Of a DNA stretch of 64,000 nt, positions 25,055 through 35,027 are shown piece by piece. Location of the stretch: contig CANLQH010000006.1 in the NCBI GenBank assembly GCA_947493285.1, positions 1 to 64,000 of the forward strand. The letters are read 5' to 3'. Source of the stretch: an uncultured Tenacibaculum sp. (lineage in GTDB: Bacteria > Bacteroidota > Bacteroidia > Flavobacteriales > Flavobacteriaceae). The notes under the pieces were generated by a model. It had not been told where the DNA came from. It saw only the letters and a program-made list of their open reading frames with translations, and searched no databases. The position numbers were made by a program, and so were the translations under genes. Within the stretch, counting starts at the first letter, position 1. Every line of letters begins with the position of its first letter.

Positions 25055-25727
25055 AAAATATACCGCTTTAATTATTGATGATCATCCATTAATATCTGAA
25101 GCTTACAAGAGTGCTTTTAATTATATAGATCAACAAAATGAAGATATTTCATTTGACGTACATGTTGCTCATAATTGCGATACCGCTTATCAGCTTATTA
25201 AAGAACATGCTGATGCTTCAAAAAAAGTAGACATTATCTTTTTGGATATGAGATTACCTGCTTCTGAAGATGGAAAAATTTTATCTGGTGAAGACTTAGG
25301 TTTAAAAATTAACGCGATACTTCCTGAAGCAAAAATAATCGTTTCTACTACGTTTAACGACAATTATAAGGTACATAGCATTCTAAAAAACATAAACCCA
25401 GATGGTTTTTTAGTTAAGAACGATATAACCCCTCAAGAATTAATAACAGCAATACAAGAAGTTTTACACGACCCTCCGTATTATAGTAAAACTATAACAA
25501 AATTACTTAGAAACGAAGTTGCAAGCGAATACTTAATAGATGATGTAGATCGAAAAATTATCCATGAACTATCTATAGGTACTCGGATGAAAGATTTACC
25601 TGAATTAGTTCATTTATCAATTACCGCTATTGAAAAAAGAAAACGTCAAATAAAACAAATGTTTGGTATTACTAGTTCTGATGATAAAGACTTAATTTTA
25701 ATAGCTAGAGATAAAGGTTTTATTTAA
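25044..25727 (+). CDS. LuxR/NarL-family response regulator
   Basis: The 227-residue protein has a receiver domain with acidic pair D12-D13, phospho-acceptor D68 (FLDMRLP), and conserved K125. The C-terminal LuxR-type HTH spans about 165-212 (HELSIGTRMKDLPELVHLSI, then EKRKRQIKQMFGI). The receiver has a short insertion (SEDGKILSGEDL) after the phosphorylation loop. It overlaps the kinase gene by 11 bases and is almost certainly its cognate regulator. Confidence 0.92.
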   Translation: MNNKKYTALIIDDHPLISEAYKSAFNYIDQQNEDISFDVHVAHNCDTAYQLIKEHADASKKVDIIFLDMRLPASEDGKILSGEDLGLKINAILPEAKIIVSTTFNDNYKVHSILKNINPDGFLVKNDITPQELITAIQEVLHDPPYYSKTITKLLRNEVASEYLIDDVDRKIIHELSIGTRMKDLPELVHLSITAIEKRKRQIKQMFGITSSDDKDLILIARDKGFI

Positions 25728-25804
25728 GTTTTATAAAACCAATAAAAAAGACTTCAAGTAAATTACCAGAAGCCTTATACATTTCTTAACTAAAAACATT
25801 CAGT

Positions 25805-28072
25805 TTAAGCGTTTTGTTTTTTTATTAAATTTAATGCAGAACCCTCATTATACCATTCTATTTGTCCTTGGTTATATGTATGGTTTGCCATAATAATATC
25901 TTTAGAACCATCTGCATGAACAACTTCAATAGTTAAAGGTTTACCTGGAGTAAACTCATTTAAATCTAAGAAATTAAATGTATCATCTTCTTGAATTACA
26001 TCATAATCAGCTTCGTTAGCAAAAGTTAACCCAAGCATTCCTTGCTTTTTTAAGTTTGTTTCATGAATACGTGCAAACGATTTTACTAACACTGCAGCAA
26101 CTCCCAAATGACGTGGCTCCATAGCTGCATGTTCACGAGAAGAACCTTCACCGTAATTGTGATCTCCAACCACTATTGTATTTATACCAGCTGCTTTATA
26201 TGCACGAGCAGTTTTTGGGACAGCATCATACTCTTCTGTTAACTGACTTTTCACAAAATTAGTTTTCATGTTATATGCATTTACTGCGCCTATTAACATA
26301 TTATTAGAAATATTGTCTAAATGCCCTCGATAACGTAACCAAGGTCCTGCCATAGAAATATGATCTGTTGTACACTTACCATACGCTTTTATTAATAGTT
26401 TCAGACCCTTTAAATCGTTTCCTAATGGTTTAAAAGGAGTTAGCAACTCTAATCTTTCAGATTTAGGATCTACACTTACAACTACTCCACTACCATCTTC
26501 CATTGGCTCTATATAACCGTTATCATCAACCTCAAAACCTTTAGGCGGTAACTCCCACCCTGTTGGTTCATCTAACATTACTTCTTCTCCATTTTCATTA
26601 ATTAAAGAATCTGTTAACGGATTAAAATCCAAACGACCTGCTATTGCTATTGCAGCTGTTAATTCTGGTGATGCCACAAATGCATGAGTATTCGGATTTC
26701 CATCAGCTCTTTTTGCGAAGTTTCTATTGAATGAATGTACAATGGAATTTTTAGGTGCATTTTTAGGATCTTCATAACGTCCCCATTGACCAATACATGG
26801 TCCACAAGCGTTGGTAAAAATCTTTGCATCTAGTTTTTCAAAAACTTCTAAAATACCATCTCTTTCAGCAGTATAACGTACTTGTTCAGAACCTGGATTA
26901 ATTCCAAATTCAGCTTTTGTTTTTAAACCTTTATCTAACGCTTGTTGCGCTACTGATGATGCTCTTGATAAATCTTCGTATGACGAATTAGTACAAGAAC
27001 CAATCAACCCCCATTCTACTTGTAATGGCCAATCGTTAGTTTCAGCTCTTGCTGTCATTTCTTTACCTACTTGTGTAGATAAATCTGGAGTGAAAGGACC
27101 GTTTAATAAAGGTCCTAATTCTGATAAGTTAATTTCAATAACTTGATCGAAATATTTTTCTGGATTTGCATATACTTCAGCATCTCCTGTTAAATGTTCT
27201 TTTATTTTATTTGCTTCATCGGCTACATCATTTCTATCTGTAGCACGTAAATAACGTTCCATAGATTCATCATAACCAAAAGTAGAAGTCGTGGCTCCTA
27301 TTTCAGCTCCCATATTACAAATAGTTCCTTTTCCTGTACATGACATAGAAATTGCTCCTGGTCCAAAATATTCTACAATAGCACCTGTTCCTCCTTTTGC
27401 AGAAACAATACCTGCTACTTTTAAAATAACATCTTTAGGGGCTGTCCAACCAGATAATTTACCGGTTAGCTTCACTCCTATTAATTTAGGAAACTTCAAT
27501 TCCCAAGGCATACCAGCCATCACATCTACAGCATCAGCTCCTCCAACACCAATAGCCACCATTCCTAATCCTCCAGCATTTACGGTGTGTGAATCGGTAC
27601 CAATCATCATTCCTCCTGGAAATGCATAATTTTCTAATACTACTTGATGAATAATTCCTGCTCCTGGTTTCCAAAATCCAATTCCATATTTATCAGAAAC
27701 TGATTCTAAAAAGTTGAATACTTCGTTACTATTATTTAGTGCTGTTTGTAAATCTGTAGAAGCTCCTACTTTAGCTTGAATTAAATGATCGCAATGTACC
27801 GTAGTTGGCACTGCTACTTTATTCTTACCAGCTTGCATAAATTGTAACAAAGCCATTTGTGCTGTTGCATCTTGACAAGCAATACGATCTGGAGCAAAAT
27901 CGACATAATCTTTTCCTCTTATAAAAGTTGTACTTGGATTTCCATCCCAAAGATGAGCGTATAAAATTTTCTCTGCTAGTGTTAATGGTTTACCCGTAAG
28001 TTTTTTGGCAGCATTTACTCGCTCTTCAAACTTACTATAAACCTTTTTAATCATTTCAATATCAAATGCCAT
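25805..28072 (-). CDS. acn: Aconitate hydratase (mitochondrial-type AcnA family)
   Basis: The TCA-cycle enzyme interconverts citrate and isocitrate with a [4Fe-4S] cluster. From the ATG at 28072 it is 755 residues and begins [19 protein letters not shown], the homologue-like start; the frame is open upstream to 28126. Cluster ligands are in [11 protein letters not shown] and ACGPCIGQ, and the swivel domain carries [17 protein letters not shown]. It lies 175 bases downstream of acnB on the same strand, with acnB's terminator side facing it at 28192-28220. Confidence 0.95.
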   Translation of the reverse strand: MAFDIEMIKKVYSKFEERVNAAKKLTGKPLTLAEKILYAHLWDGNPSTTFIRGKDYVDFAPDRIACQDATAQMALLQFMQAGKNKVAVPTTVHCDHLIQAKVGASTDLQTALNNSNEVFNFLESVSDKYGIGFWKPGAGIIHQVVLENYAFPGGMMIGTDSHTVNAGGLGMVAIGVGGADAVDVMAGMPWELKFPKLIGVKLTGKLSGWTAPKDVILKVAGIVSAKGGTGAIVEYFGPGAISMSCTGKGTICNMGAEIGATTSTFGYDESMERYLRATDRNDVADEANKIKEHLTGDAEVYANPEKYFDQVIEINLSELGPLLNGPFTPDLSTQVGKEMTARAETNDWPLQVEWGLIGSCTNSSYEDLSRASSVAQQALDKGLKTKAEFGINPGSEQVRYTAERDGILEVFEKLDAKIFTNACGPCIGQWGRYEDPKNAPKNSIVHSFNRNFAKRADGNPNTHAFVASPELTAAIAIAGRLDFNPLTDSLINENGEEVMLDEPTGWELPPKGFEVDDNGYIEPMEDGSGVVVSVDPKSERLELLTPFKPLGNDLKGLKLLIKAYGKCTTDHISMAGPWLRYRGHLDNISNNMLIGAVNAYNMKTNFVKSQLTEEYDAVPKTARAYKAAGINTIVVGDHNYGEGSSREHAAMEPRHLGVAAVLVKSFARIHETNLKKQGMLGLTFANEADYDVIQEDDTFNFLDLNEFTPGKPLTIEVVHADGSKDIIMANHTYNQGQIEWYNEGSALNLIKKQNA

Positions 28073-28191
28073 TTGTTGTTTAGTTTTTGTTACAAGCCTA
28101 AAGTTAGCAAAAAATGATGTAATCAACTTTATTCTATAATAATTAATATTAATGTAGGTATCTTCTTAATTGATTTAAATATGTCGCAAAA

Positions 28192-28220
28192 AAAAGTCTG
28201 AGTTAAAAACTCAGACTTTT
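28192..28220 (-). terminator. Terminator of acnB
   Basis: AAAAGTCTGAGTT / AACTCAGACTTTT with a three-base loop and flanking A/T runs, 26 bases after the acnB stop. Confidence 0.88.
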
Positions 28221-28246
28221 ATATATTCTTAAAAAACAATGTAATA

Positions 28247-31024
28247 TTACATTACTAATTGCTTTTGAGATGGTTTAAATTTCGTTAATACGATTCCATC
28301 AACAGCTTTTTCATACTCTTCCATAGTAGGAGTTCTTCCTAATATACAAGAAAGTACTACTACTGGTGTAGAAGATAATAACGACTCTCCTTTTTTAGCG
28401 TCAGTATCTCTTACTACTCTTCCTTGGAATAAACGTGTTGATGTTGCCATAACCGTATCTCCTGGTTCAGCTTTTTCTTGGTTACCCATACATAAACTAC
28501 AACCTGGACGCTCTAAATATAATTTGTTATCATACTTAGTTCTTGCAACTGCTTTTGGAGCATTATCGTCAAATACAAATCCTGCGTATTTTTCTAATAC
28601 TTCCCAATCTCCTTCTTCTTTTAATTCATCAACAATATTATAAGTAGGTGGAGCTACAACTAAAGGAGCTTTAAATTCTACTTCTCCTTTTTGAGCCTCT
28701 AAGTTTTTAAGCATTTGTGCCAATATCTGCATATCTCCTTTATGTACCATACAAGAACCTACGAAACCTAAATCTACTTTTTTAGTTCCTCCGTAAAAAG
28801 ATAATGGTTGAATATTATCGTGCGTGTAACGCTTAGATACATCCTCATTATTCACATCTGGATCAGCGATCATCGGTTCAACGATCTTATCTAAATCGAT
28901 AACAACTTCAGCGTAATACTTAGCATCTGCATCTGGCTTTAAAGCTGGTTTAGAACCTGTCTTTAATTCTTGAATTCTATTATTAGCCTTATCTACTAAT
29001 CCTTTAAGATCTTGTTTTGGATTATCCATCCCTTTATCAATCATAATTTGAATACGATCTCTAGAGATTTCTAATGATTCAATTAATGTTTCTTCTTCAG
29101 AAATACAGATAGATGCTTTTGCTTTCATTTCAGCAGTCCAATCTGTAAATGTAAATGCTTGATCTGAAGTTAAAGTACCAATATGTACCTCGATAATTTT
29201 TCCTTGGAAAACATTCTCTCCTTCAAATTGAGTTAACATTTGCTCTTGTGTTGCATGAACCACATCACGGAAATCCATATATGGCTTCATCTCTCCTTTA
29301 AAAGTAACTTTAACAGACTCTGGAATTGGCATAGTAGCCTCTCCTGTAGCTAAAGCTAAAGCAACTGTTCCTGAATCTGCTCCAAAAGCAACTCCTTTTG
29401 CCATACGCGTATGAGAATCACCTCCAATAATTACATCCCAATCATCAACTGCAATATCATTTAATACTTTATGAATTACATCTGTCATTGCATGGTACTT
29501 CCCTTCAGGATGACGTGCAGTAACTAATCCGAAATCATTCATAAACTTCATTAATCTTGGAATGTTAGCTTTAGACTTATCATCCCAAACAGAAGCTGTA
29601 TGACATCCTGATTGATAACCTGTATCAACAATTGGAGATATAACTGTAGCAGCCATCATCTCTAATTCTTGAGAAGTCATTAAACCAGTAGTGTCTTGAG
29701 AACCTACAATGTTTACTTCTACTCTAACATTAGATCCTGCATGTAGTGTTTTTCCTGGAGTAGTTCCTACTGCGTTTTTATTGAAGATTTTTTCAACCGC
29801 CGTTAACCCTTGTCCTTCAATTGAAATTTCTTTTGAAGCTGCGTAAACCTGAGGTACCTCTATTCCTAAAGTTTTACAAGCAAAGGTTTGTAATTTTTTA
29901 CCGAAAACTACCGCATAAGAACCACCTGCTTTCATAAACTCCATTTTTTGAGGAGTGAATGCAGCTGAAACATCTTTTAAGAAAGTGTCTCCGTTATATA
30001 ACTTCTTCTCTTTTGTATTTATGGTAAGTACAGTACCTGTTGCCACAGAATACTCTTCTTTTAAAATTGGATCTCCTTCTTCATCAACAATTGTATTTCC
30101 TTCAGCATCTTTTTGCTTTACCCAGTTTTTAAGATCTAAACCAATTCCTCCAGTTACACCAACCGTAGTTAAGAAGATAGGTGCAATTCCGTTAGTACCA
30201 GCAATTACTGGTGCTATATTAATAAAAGGCACATACTCACTTGCTTGAATCCCTGTCCATAACGCAACATTGTTTACACCTGACATTCTAGATGAACCAA
30301 CTCCCATAGTTCCTTTTTCAGCAACTAACATCACACGCTTATTTGGGTGTTGTGCTTTTAGTGCTAATAACTCATTTTGCATATCTTTATTATGCTCAAA
30401 CATACATTGCCCATGTAATTCACGATCTGATCTCGAGTGTGCATCTGCTCCAGGAGATAATAAATCTGTTGAAATATCTCCAACACCTGCAACAAATGTT
30501 ACAATTTCAATTTCTTCATCTATTTCTGGCAGCTTCGTAAAAAACTCTGCTTGCGCATAACTTTCTATTAATTCTTTAGCGATAGCATTACCTGCTTTAT
30601 ATGCTTCTCCTAAACGAGCTGTATCTGCTTCGTATAAGAAAACTTGTGTTTTTAATACTTTAGCAGCTTCTTCAGCAATTGCAGCATCATTACCTAACGC
30701 TAAATTTAACAACACTTCTACAGAAGGTCCACCTTTCATATGTGATAATTGCTCGAAAGCAAATGCTGGTGAAATTTCTGCTACTACTTCTTCTCCTAAG
30801 ATAATCTCTTTCAGAAATTTAGCCTTTACACCAGCTGCACTTGTAGTTCCTGGTAAGACATTATATATAAAGAAATTAAGAGATTCTTCACGATGCTTAT
30901 TATCTACATCTTTAATTTGTGAGATAATATTTGATAATAATTCACTTCCATCAATTGGCTTAGGATGTAATCCTTGCTCTTTTCTTTCTTCAATCTCCTT
31001 AAGATAATCTAAGTATGTATTCAT
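28247..31024 (-). CDS. acnB: Bifunctional aconitate hydratase 2 / 2-methylisocitrate dehydratase
   Basis: At 925 residues this is a full-length AcnB: the N-terminal HEAT-like domain (1-160) starts MNTYLDYLKEIEERKEQG, the swivel domain precedes the catalytic core, and cluster cysteines appear in GSCMVHKGDM and RPGCSLCMGNQ. It acts in the TCA cycle and possibly the methylcitrate cycle. The gene has an unusually long upstream gap (310 bases to rnpB) that contains a -7 box. Confidence 0.95.
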   Translation of the reverse strand: MNTYLDYLKEIEERKEQGLHPKPIDGSELLSNIISQIKDVDNKHREESLNFFIYNVLPGTTSAAGVKAKFLKEIILGEEVVAEISPAFAFEQLSHMKGGPSVEVLLNLALGNDAAIAEEAAKVLKTQVFLYEADTARLGEAYKAGNAIAKELIESYAQAEFFTKLPEIDEEIEIVTFVAGVGDISTDLLSPGADAHSRSDRELHGQCMFEHNKDMQNELLALKAQHPNKRVMLVAEKGTMGVGSSRMSGVNNVALWTGIQASEYVPFINIAPVIAGTNGIAPIFLTTVGVTGGIGLDLKNWVKQKDAEGNTIVDEEGDPILKEEYSVATGTVLTINTKEKKLYNGDTFLKDVSAAFTPQKMEFMKAGGSYAVVFGKKLQTFACKTLGIEVPQVYAASKEISIEGQGLTAVEKIFNKNAVGTTPGKTLHAGSNVRVEVNIVGSQDTTGLMTSQELEMMAATVISPIVDTGYQSGCHTASVWDDKSKANIPRLMKFMNDFGLVTARHPEGKYHAMTDVIHKVLNDIAVDDWDVIIGGDSHTRMAKGVAFGADSGTVALALATGEATMPIPESVKVTFKGEMKPYMDFRDVVHATQEQMLTQFEGENVFQGKIIEVHIGTLTSDQAFTFTDWTAEMKAKASICISEEETLIESLEISRDRIQIMIDKGMDNPKQDLKGLVDKANNRIQELKTGSKPALKPDADAKYYAEVVIDLDKIVEPMIADPDVNNEDVSKRYTHDNIQPLSFYGGTKKVDLGFVGSCMVHKGDMQILAQMLKNLEAQKGEVEFKAPLVVAPPTYNIVDELKEEGDWEVLEKYAGFVFDDNAPKAVARTKYDNKLYLERPGCSLCMGNQEKAEPGDTVMATSTRLFQGRVVRDTDAKKGESLLSSTPVVVLSCILGRTPTMEEYEKAVDGIVLTKFKPSQKQLVM

Positions 31025-31334
31025 AAAAGGTTTATTTTTATAATTATAAAACGACTTATTAATATCTTAGAATAGAAATCTATCAATATTAAAAGCTACA
31101 TGCTCTATAATATATTATGTTAATTTTAAAGCTTCACAAAAGTACGTTTTTAGCCTCAAATTAAAAAATAATCAACAAAAACAGCAAAACAATAAGAATC
31201 ACCAATTACAAACATCTGTTTTTGAAAATATCTCAAAAAAAGAACATCAAAGTGAATTAAAAATTACGAATATAATAATTCATATCTTTAAAGAAGTTTA
31301 AAAATAAACCTATAATGATTCTAAATAGGAAAAA
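31025..31334. other. Intergenic region between acnB and rnpB
   Basis: This 310-base AT-rich stretch contains a minus-strand -7 box TACTTTTG at 31137-31144, which could drive acnB with a leader of about 105 bases. I see no gene, hairpin terminator for rnpB, or repeat. Confidence 0.5.
31137..31144 (-). promoter_or_regulatory. -7 box of the acnB promoter
   Basis: TACTTTTG fits TAnnTTTG. The -33 element is not obvious. The implied mRNA leader is about 105 bases. Confidence 0.45.
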
Positions 31335-31640
31335 AAGCAGACCAGTAAGCTGGATTCTGTTCCTCAAAAAAATGAGGCTCTTATCATTTATCTAGTTTTA
31401 CAATTACTCGTAAAATCAATCTGCCTACCCTTTAGAATCGTGCGAGTTACACTCAAGTTCTAATATACATGGCATTGCACCGCATAGAGTTTACCTGGTT
31501 TCACTACAGCATTACCTGTACATACTTTCTGTTGCACTTGTCCTCGATTTACATCGGACGGATGTTATCCGCTATGCTACTCTATGGTGTCCAGACTTTC
31601 CTACTTGCACTAAATACAAGTCGATAAGATAGGTCTGCTT
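31335..31640 (-). ncRNA. rnpB: RNase P RNA (bacterial type A)
   Basis: On the minus strand the ends pair as helix P1 (AAGCAGACC with GGTCTGCTT). Universally conserved blocks are present: AGGAAAGTCTGGAC after P3/P4 near the 5' side, GAGGACAAGTGCAACAGAAA in the middle, and AAACTCTATGCGGTGCAA, followed by the P4-closing AAGGGTAGGCAGATTGA-like segment near the 3' end. It is the catalytic RNA that trims tRNA 5' ends. The boundaries are set by P1 and may be off by a few bases. Confidence 0.95.
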
Positions 31641-31699
31641 TAAATTTTTGTGATAGCTAAATTACTATGTTTATTTAGAAACTAGCTTCTATATTAAAA

Positions 31700-31773
31700 T
31701 AAAAAACCCACTCAATAAATTGAGTGGGAAAATTGCTATGAAAAAGAAAAAGTGCCTAGGATATCTCCTAGAC
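31700..31773 (-). ncRNA. Novel small RNA upstream of rnpB (own promoter and terminator)
   Basis: The predicted transcript is about 75 bases. Its 5' end folds into a 10-bp hairpin, GTGTCTAGGA-GATA-TCCTAGGCAC, with a GNNA-type tetraloop. A pyrimidine-rich linker (CTTTTTCTTTTTC) follows. The 3' end is the terminator hairpin CCCACTCAAT / ATTGAGTGGG with a U-tail (31701-31728). A consensus promoter sits directly upstream. It contains no ORF of note. It differs from 6S, SRP and tmRNA in length and sequence. Comparison with Rfam families such as Flavo-1 is needed; I cannot recall that consensus well enough to match it. Confidence 0.65.
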
Positions 31774-31777
31774 ACTA

Positions 31778-31809
31778 CAAATATAGTAATGTTTTTTAAT
31801 ACCAACAAA
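31778..31809 (-). promoter_or_regulatory. Promoter of the small RNA
   Basis: A perfect -7 box TATATTTG (31778-31785) is preceded by TTTG (31806-31809) at 20-base spacing. This is one of the best promoters in the window. Confidence 0.7.
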
Positions 31810-31857
31810 GCTTTTAAAAAAAATTAACATGAAAAATGTGTTTTTTTTCCATAAAAA

Positions 31858-31885
31858 GAAACCTCAATCAAAAAAGATTGAGGTT
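31858..31885 (-). terminator. Terminator of grpE-dnaJ
   Basis: AACCTCAATC / GATTGAGGTT with a six-A loop lies about 13 bases after the dnaJ stop codon, with A-rich flank supplying the U-tail. Confidence 0.85.
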
Positions 31886-31897
31886 TTATATTAATTT

Positions 31898-33019
31898 TTA
31901 AGAAAACATGTCTTTAACTTTCTCAAAAAATGATTTATCTGATTTTTGAGGATTTGGACTAAAATTCTCATCCTCTTGCATTTGCTCAAAGAATTTTCGT
32001 TGTTCTTTTGTCAACTCTTGAGGCGTCCAAACATTTATATGAATTAAGAAATCACCATTACCATATCTTTCGATACTTGGCAACCCTTTTCCTTTTAATC
32101 TTAAAATTTTACCAGATTGTGTACCCGCTTCAATTTTAATTTTAACTTTTCCTGTTACTGTTTCTACTTCTTTTGAAGTCCCTAAAACTGCTTCAGAAAA
32201 ATTAACATATAAATCGTAGTGAATATTACTTCCTTCTCTCTTTAAAGTATCGTGCTGAATTTCTTCAATCAATACTAATAAATCACCTGAAATAGAATTC
32301 TTACCAGGAGCTTCATTTCCTTTACCTCCTACTTTTAATTGTACGCCTTCAGTAACTCCTTCAGGAATATTAATAGAAACTGTTTCTTCTTTAACAACTA
32401 ACCCTTGAGCATCAGATCCGTTTGGTTTACTACCAATCATTTCTCCTGCTCCTTGACAAGTACCACAAGTAGTTGCTGTTTGCATTCTACCTAAAATAGT
32501 ATTGGTAACTCGCATTTGCTGACCAGAACCATTACAAGTAGTACACGTTTTATAAGTAACTCCTTCTGCCTGAACTTTACGACGAACTTTTACTTTCTTT
32601 TCAACTCCGTTAGCAATTTCTTCTAAATTAAGTTTTACACGAATACGTAAATTACTTCCTTTAACTCTAGCTTGTCGTTGACCTCCGCCTCCGCCGAAGC
32701 CTCCGAAACCTCCACCAAAGATGTCTCCGAATTGACTGAATATATCATCCATATTCATACCGCCTCCTCCGAAGCCTCCACCTCCTTGTGGACCATCGAA
32801 AGCAGCATGACCGTACTGATCATAACGAGCTTTTTTATTATCATCACTCAATACTTCATATGCTTCAGCACATAGCTTGAATTTTTCTTCAGCATTTTTA
32901 TCATCCGGGTTTTTATCTGGATGATATTTTATCGCCATTTTACGATATGCTTTTTTAATTTCAGCCTGCGATGCCGATTTTGAAATACCTAATACTTCGT
33001 AATAATCTTGTTTTGCCAT
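31898..33019 (-). CDS. dnaJ: Chaperone DnaJ, reduced zinc-finger form
   Basis: The Hsp40 co-chaperone stimulates DnaK. Its J domain carries HPD at 33-35, followed by a Gly/Phe-rich region (about 75-115) and the substrate-binding beta domains. Only two CxxCxGxG repeats are present (CTTCNGSG and CGTCQGAG) where classical DnaJ has four, so a single zinc site is expected. I recall this as common in Bacteroidota. The length of 373 is otherwise normal. It follows grpE by 44 bases in the same operon. Confidence 0.95.
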   Translation of the reverse strand: MAKQDYYEVLGISKSASQAEIKKAYRKMAIKYHPDKNPDDKNAEEKFKLCAEAYEVLSDDNKKARYDQYGHAAFDGPQGGGGFGGGGMNMDDIFSQFGDIFGGGFGGFGGGGGQRQARVKGSNLRIRVKLNLEEIANGVEKKVKVRRKVQAEGVTYKTCTTCNGSGQQMRVTNTILGRMQTATTCGTCQGAGEMIGSKPNGSDAQGLVVKEETVSINIPEGVTEGVQLKVGGKGNEAPGKNSISGDLLVLIEEIQHDTLKREGSNIHYDLYVNFSEAVLGTSKEVETVTGKVKIKIEAGTQSGKILRLKGKGLPSIERYGNGDFLIHINVWTPQELTKEQRKFFEQMQEDENFSPNPQKSDKSFFEKVKDMFS

Positions 33020-33063
33020 TCTAATAATCTAATCTGCTATTTTTCACAAACAACAGTTTTAAT

Positions 33064-33627
33064 TTATGCTTGTCCTACCACCACTTTTGGGTGACGGATA
33101 ATCTTATCTCCTAACTTGTATCCTTTCTCTACACAATCAATCACTTTACCTTTTAAATCATCAGAAGGTGCTGGTATTTGTGTAATAGCTTGGTGAACTT
33201 CTGCGTCAAAAACATCTCCTTGTTTAACATCAATTGCTGTTAAACCTTTTTGCTCTAATGTTTTTACCATTTTTTGATAAATCAACAATACACCCTTACG
33301 TAATTCTTCTGCCTCTTTATCATCTTCAATATGTGTCAAAGCACGCTCAAAATCGTCTAAAATTGGCAGTAAAACTGTCATTACTTCTTGTCCTGCAGTT
33401 TTAAAAAGCTCGATACGTTCTTTTGTGGTACGCTTTTTATAGTTTTCGAACTCTGCAAATAAACGCAAATACTTATCTTTTTCAGCCTGAATTAACTCTT
33501 CTGTTGTTGGCTCTTCTTTTACCTCAACTTCTTCATTTTCTTGAGTTTCTTCTTGATTTGCTTCAAACTCCTCAGCTTTTAAAGCATCTTTTAGTTCGTC
33601 TTCTTTAGTATATTGATCTTTACTCAT
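33064..33627 (-). CDS. grpE: Nucleotide exchange factor GrpE
   Basis: From the ATG at 33627 the protein is 187 residues. An acidic, disordered N-terminus (Glu-rich to about residue 50) leads into the long dimerising helix (FENYKKRTTKERIELFKTA) and the beta-wing ending in DKIIRHPKVVVG. GrpE releases ADP from DnaK. The frame is open upstream to 33657, but the homologue-like start MSKDQYTKEDELKD is preferred. dnaJ follows; dnaK is not in the window. Confidence 0.93.
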   Translation of the reverse strand: MSKDQYTKEDELKDALKAEEFEANQEETQENEEVEVKEEPTTEELIQAEKDKYLRLFAEFENYKKRTTKERIELFKTAGQEVMTVLLPILDDFERALTHIEDDKEAEELRKGVLLIYQKMVKTLEQKGLTAIDVKQGDVFDAEVHQAITQIPAPSDDLKGKVIDCVEKGYKLGDKIIRHPKVVVGQA

Positions 33628-33682
33628 TGTAAATCGTTTCTTTAAATTCTTCAGCATACTTTTATCAATAATATTGCCAATA

Positions 33683-33716
33683 AAAAAATCGTGTCATGTT
33701 GACACGATTTTTTTAT
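33683..33716 (-). terminator. Terminator of the gene at 33735
   Basis: AAAAAATCGTGTC / GACACGATTTTTT with a five-base loop; it lies 19 bases after the stop of the hypothetical gene at 33735-35003 and separates it from grpE. Confidence 0.88.
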
Positions 33717-33734
33717 TTTAATTTTAAATTTATT

Positions 33735-35003
33735 TTAGAATAGTCTTCCCTCTTCAACATCTCCAACTTTTACATACGGAACATACTCTCCTTTTATTAA
33801 TTTAAAAATTATAGTTTTTCCACTTTTAAGTTTTATTGAATCTTTACTTTCGCAGTCATAAATATAGGTTGGCTCTCCATCTACAAATAATTTTGCTTTT
33901 GGACTTAACCCTTTTTCTTGATCTAAAGATATTATACCTGATTTTGAATTTGACTTAGGAATAAATCTTTGCAAAACAATCTTTGTAAAAGGCCTTGTTT
34001 TTCTACCTAAATCATATACACCTTCTTCTTTAAGATTAATCTCATAAACAAATCTTCCTTCTTTAGTTAGTTTATTAGTCTTTAAGTTCTGATTTTCTTC
34101 AACAAATTTTAACTTATTAGAATAATTTTTAAAACCATCATTAAAAACATCAAAAAAACCTGCATACTTTTTTGCTAGTTTAGAATACTCTGTGGCTTTT
34201 TCCATATCACCAAGTAAAATACTTGAAGTTGCTAAATTTGTATAAATTACTTTTAACTTTCTTTTCTTCTTAAGTTTTTTTCCAAAATCAACATCTAATT
34301 GTTCCTTCCAATACTTAACAGCCTTATCTAAAGTTTCTTTCGATTTAGTTTCAACTATTTCTTTTATTAACGGCTCAGATACTTCATTAAACTCTTTAGC
34401 TTTTCCTTTTTTAGCTTTTCTAAATAGTCCAAAATATAAATCAATTTTATCTTTACCTGTAAAAAGAACTCCTACTTTAGAGTCAATATAATCTTGAACT
34501 TCTTTTGTTAATATGATTGCTTTTGTTCTATTTCTATCAAATCTAGTTCTTGTTGAAAAGTCTTTAGAATTCACAACAGTATTTACTGGTACAATTTTAT
34601 TGTATACTAATTGATCACCTTCTTTCAGAATCATAAAATTCATGGTACCTTTTAGAAGTATCCCTTTTTCTGTATGCTCTAATTGTCTTCCTATAAAACC
34701 AACTATAATTTGGATATCTCCATTTTCTTCAACTAACTGTAATCCATCAATTTTTATACCTTCAGTAAGAGATTTAAGAGTTGGAAACTCTTCAAAAACT
34801 TCTATACTTTTATCCCCTTCTCTATACTCATGATCCCAATAAGCCCCATCATCTTGAATTTCATAACTAAATGTTTTCAAGTTTTTAAAAATTTCAGGTT
34901 GATTAAACTCTAATTCAATTTTTTTAGCTTTAAACTTAGTGTTTTGAGAAAATGCATTGACAAATGTGCATAAAAATACTAAGAAAAATAAATTTCTCTT
35001 CAT
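33735..35003 (-). CDS. Hypothetical secreted protein
   Basis: The 422-residue protein has a signal peptide (1-19, NAFSQ) and a mixed beta/alpha mature region. There is a helical, Lys-rich middle (about 205-300, TPR-like LGDMEKATEYSKLAKKYAG). I recognise no family. It is probably periplasmic. It lies 25 bases downstream of murA on the same strand and ends in a strong terminator, so it may be the last gene of the DUF4290-murA operon. Confidence 0.7.
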   Translation of the reverse strand: MKRNLFFLVFLCTFVNAFSQNTKFKAKKIELEFNQPEIFKNLKTFSYEIQDDGAYWDHEYREGDKSIEVFEEFPTLKSLTEGIKIDGLQLVEENGDIQIIVGFIGRQLEHTEKGILLKGTMNFMILKEGDQLVYNKIVPVNTVVNSKDFSTRTRFDRNRTKAIILTKEVQDYIDSKVGVLFTGKDKIDLYFGLFRKAKKGKAKEFNEVSEPLIKEIVETKSKETLDKAVKYWKEQLDVDFGKKLKKKRKLKVIYTNLATSSILLGDMEKATEYSKLAKKYAGFFDVFNDGFKNYSNKLKFVEENQNLKTNKLTKEGRFVYEINLKEEGVYDLGRKTRPFTKIVLQRFIPKSNSKSGIISLDQEKGLSPKAKLFVDGEPTYIYDCESKDSIKLKSGKTIIFKLIKGEYVPYVKVGDVEEGRLF

Positions 35004-35027
35004 GGGGTTTTTATTATTTATAAGTGA

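Noticed and set aside
27291..30560. Plus-strand frames opposite the aconitase genes
   Set aside because: Pro/Ile/Thr-rich translations typical of antisense frames; both aconitases are intact.
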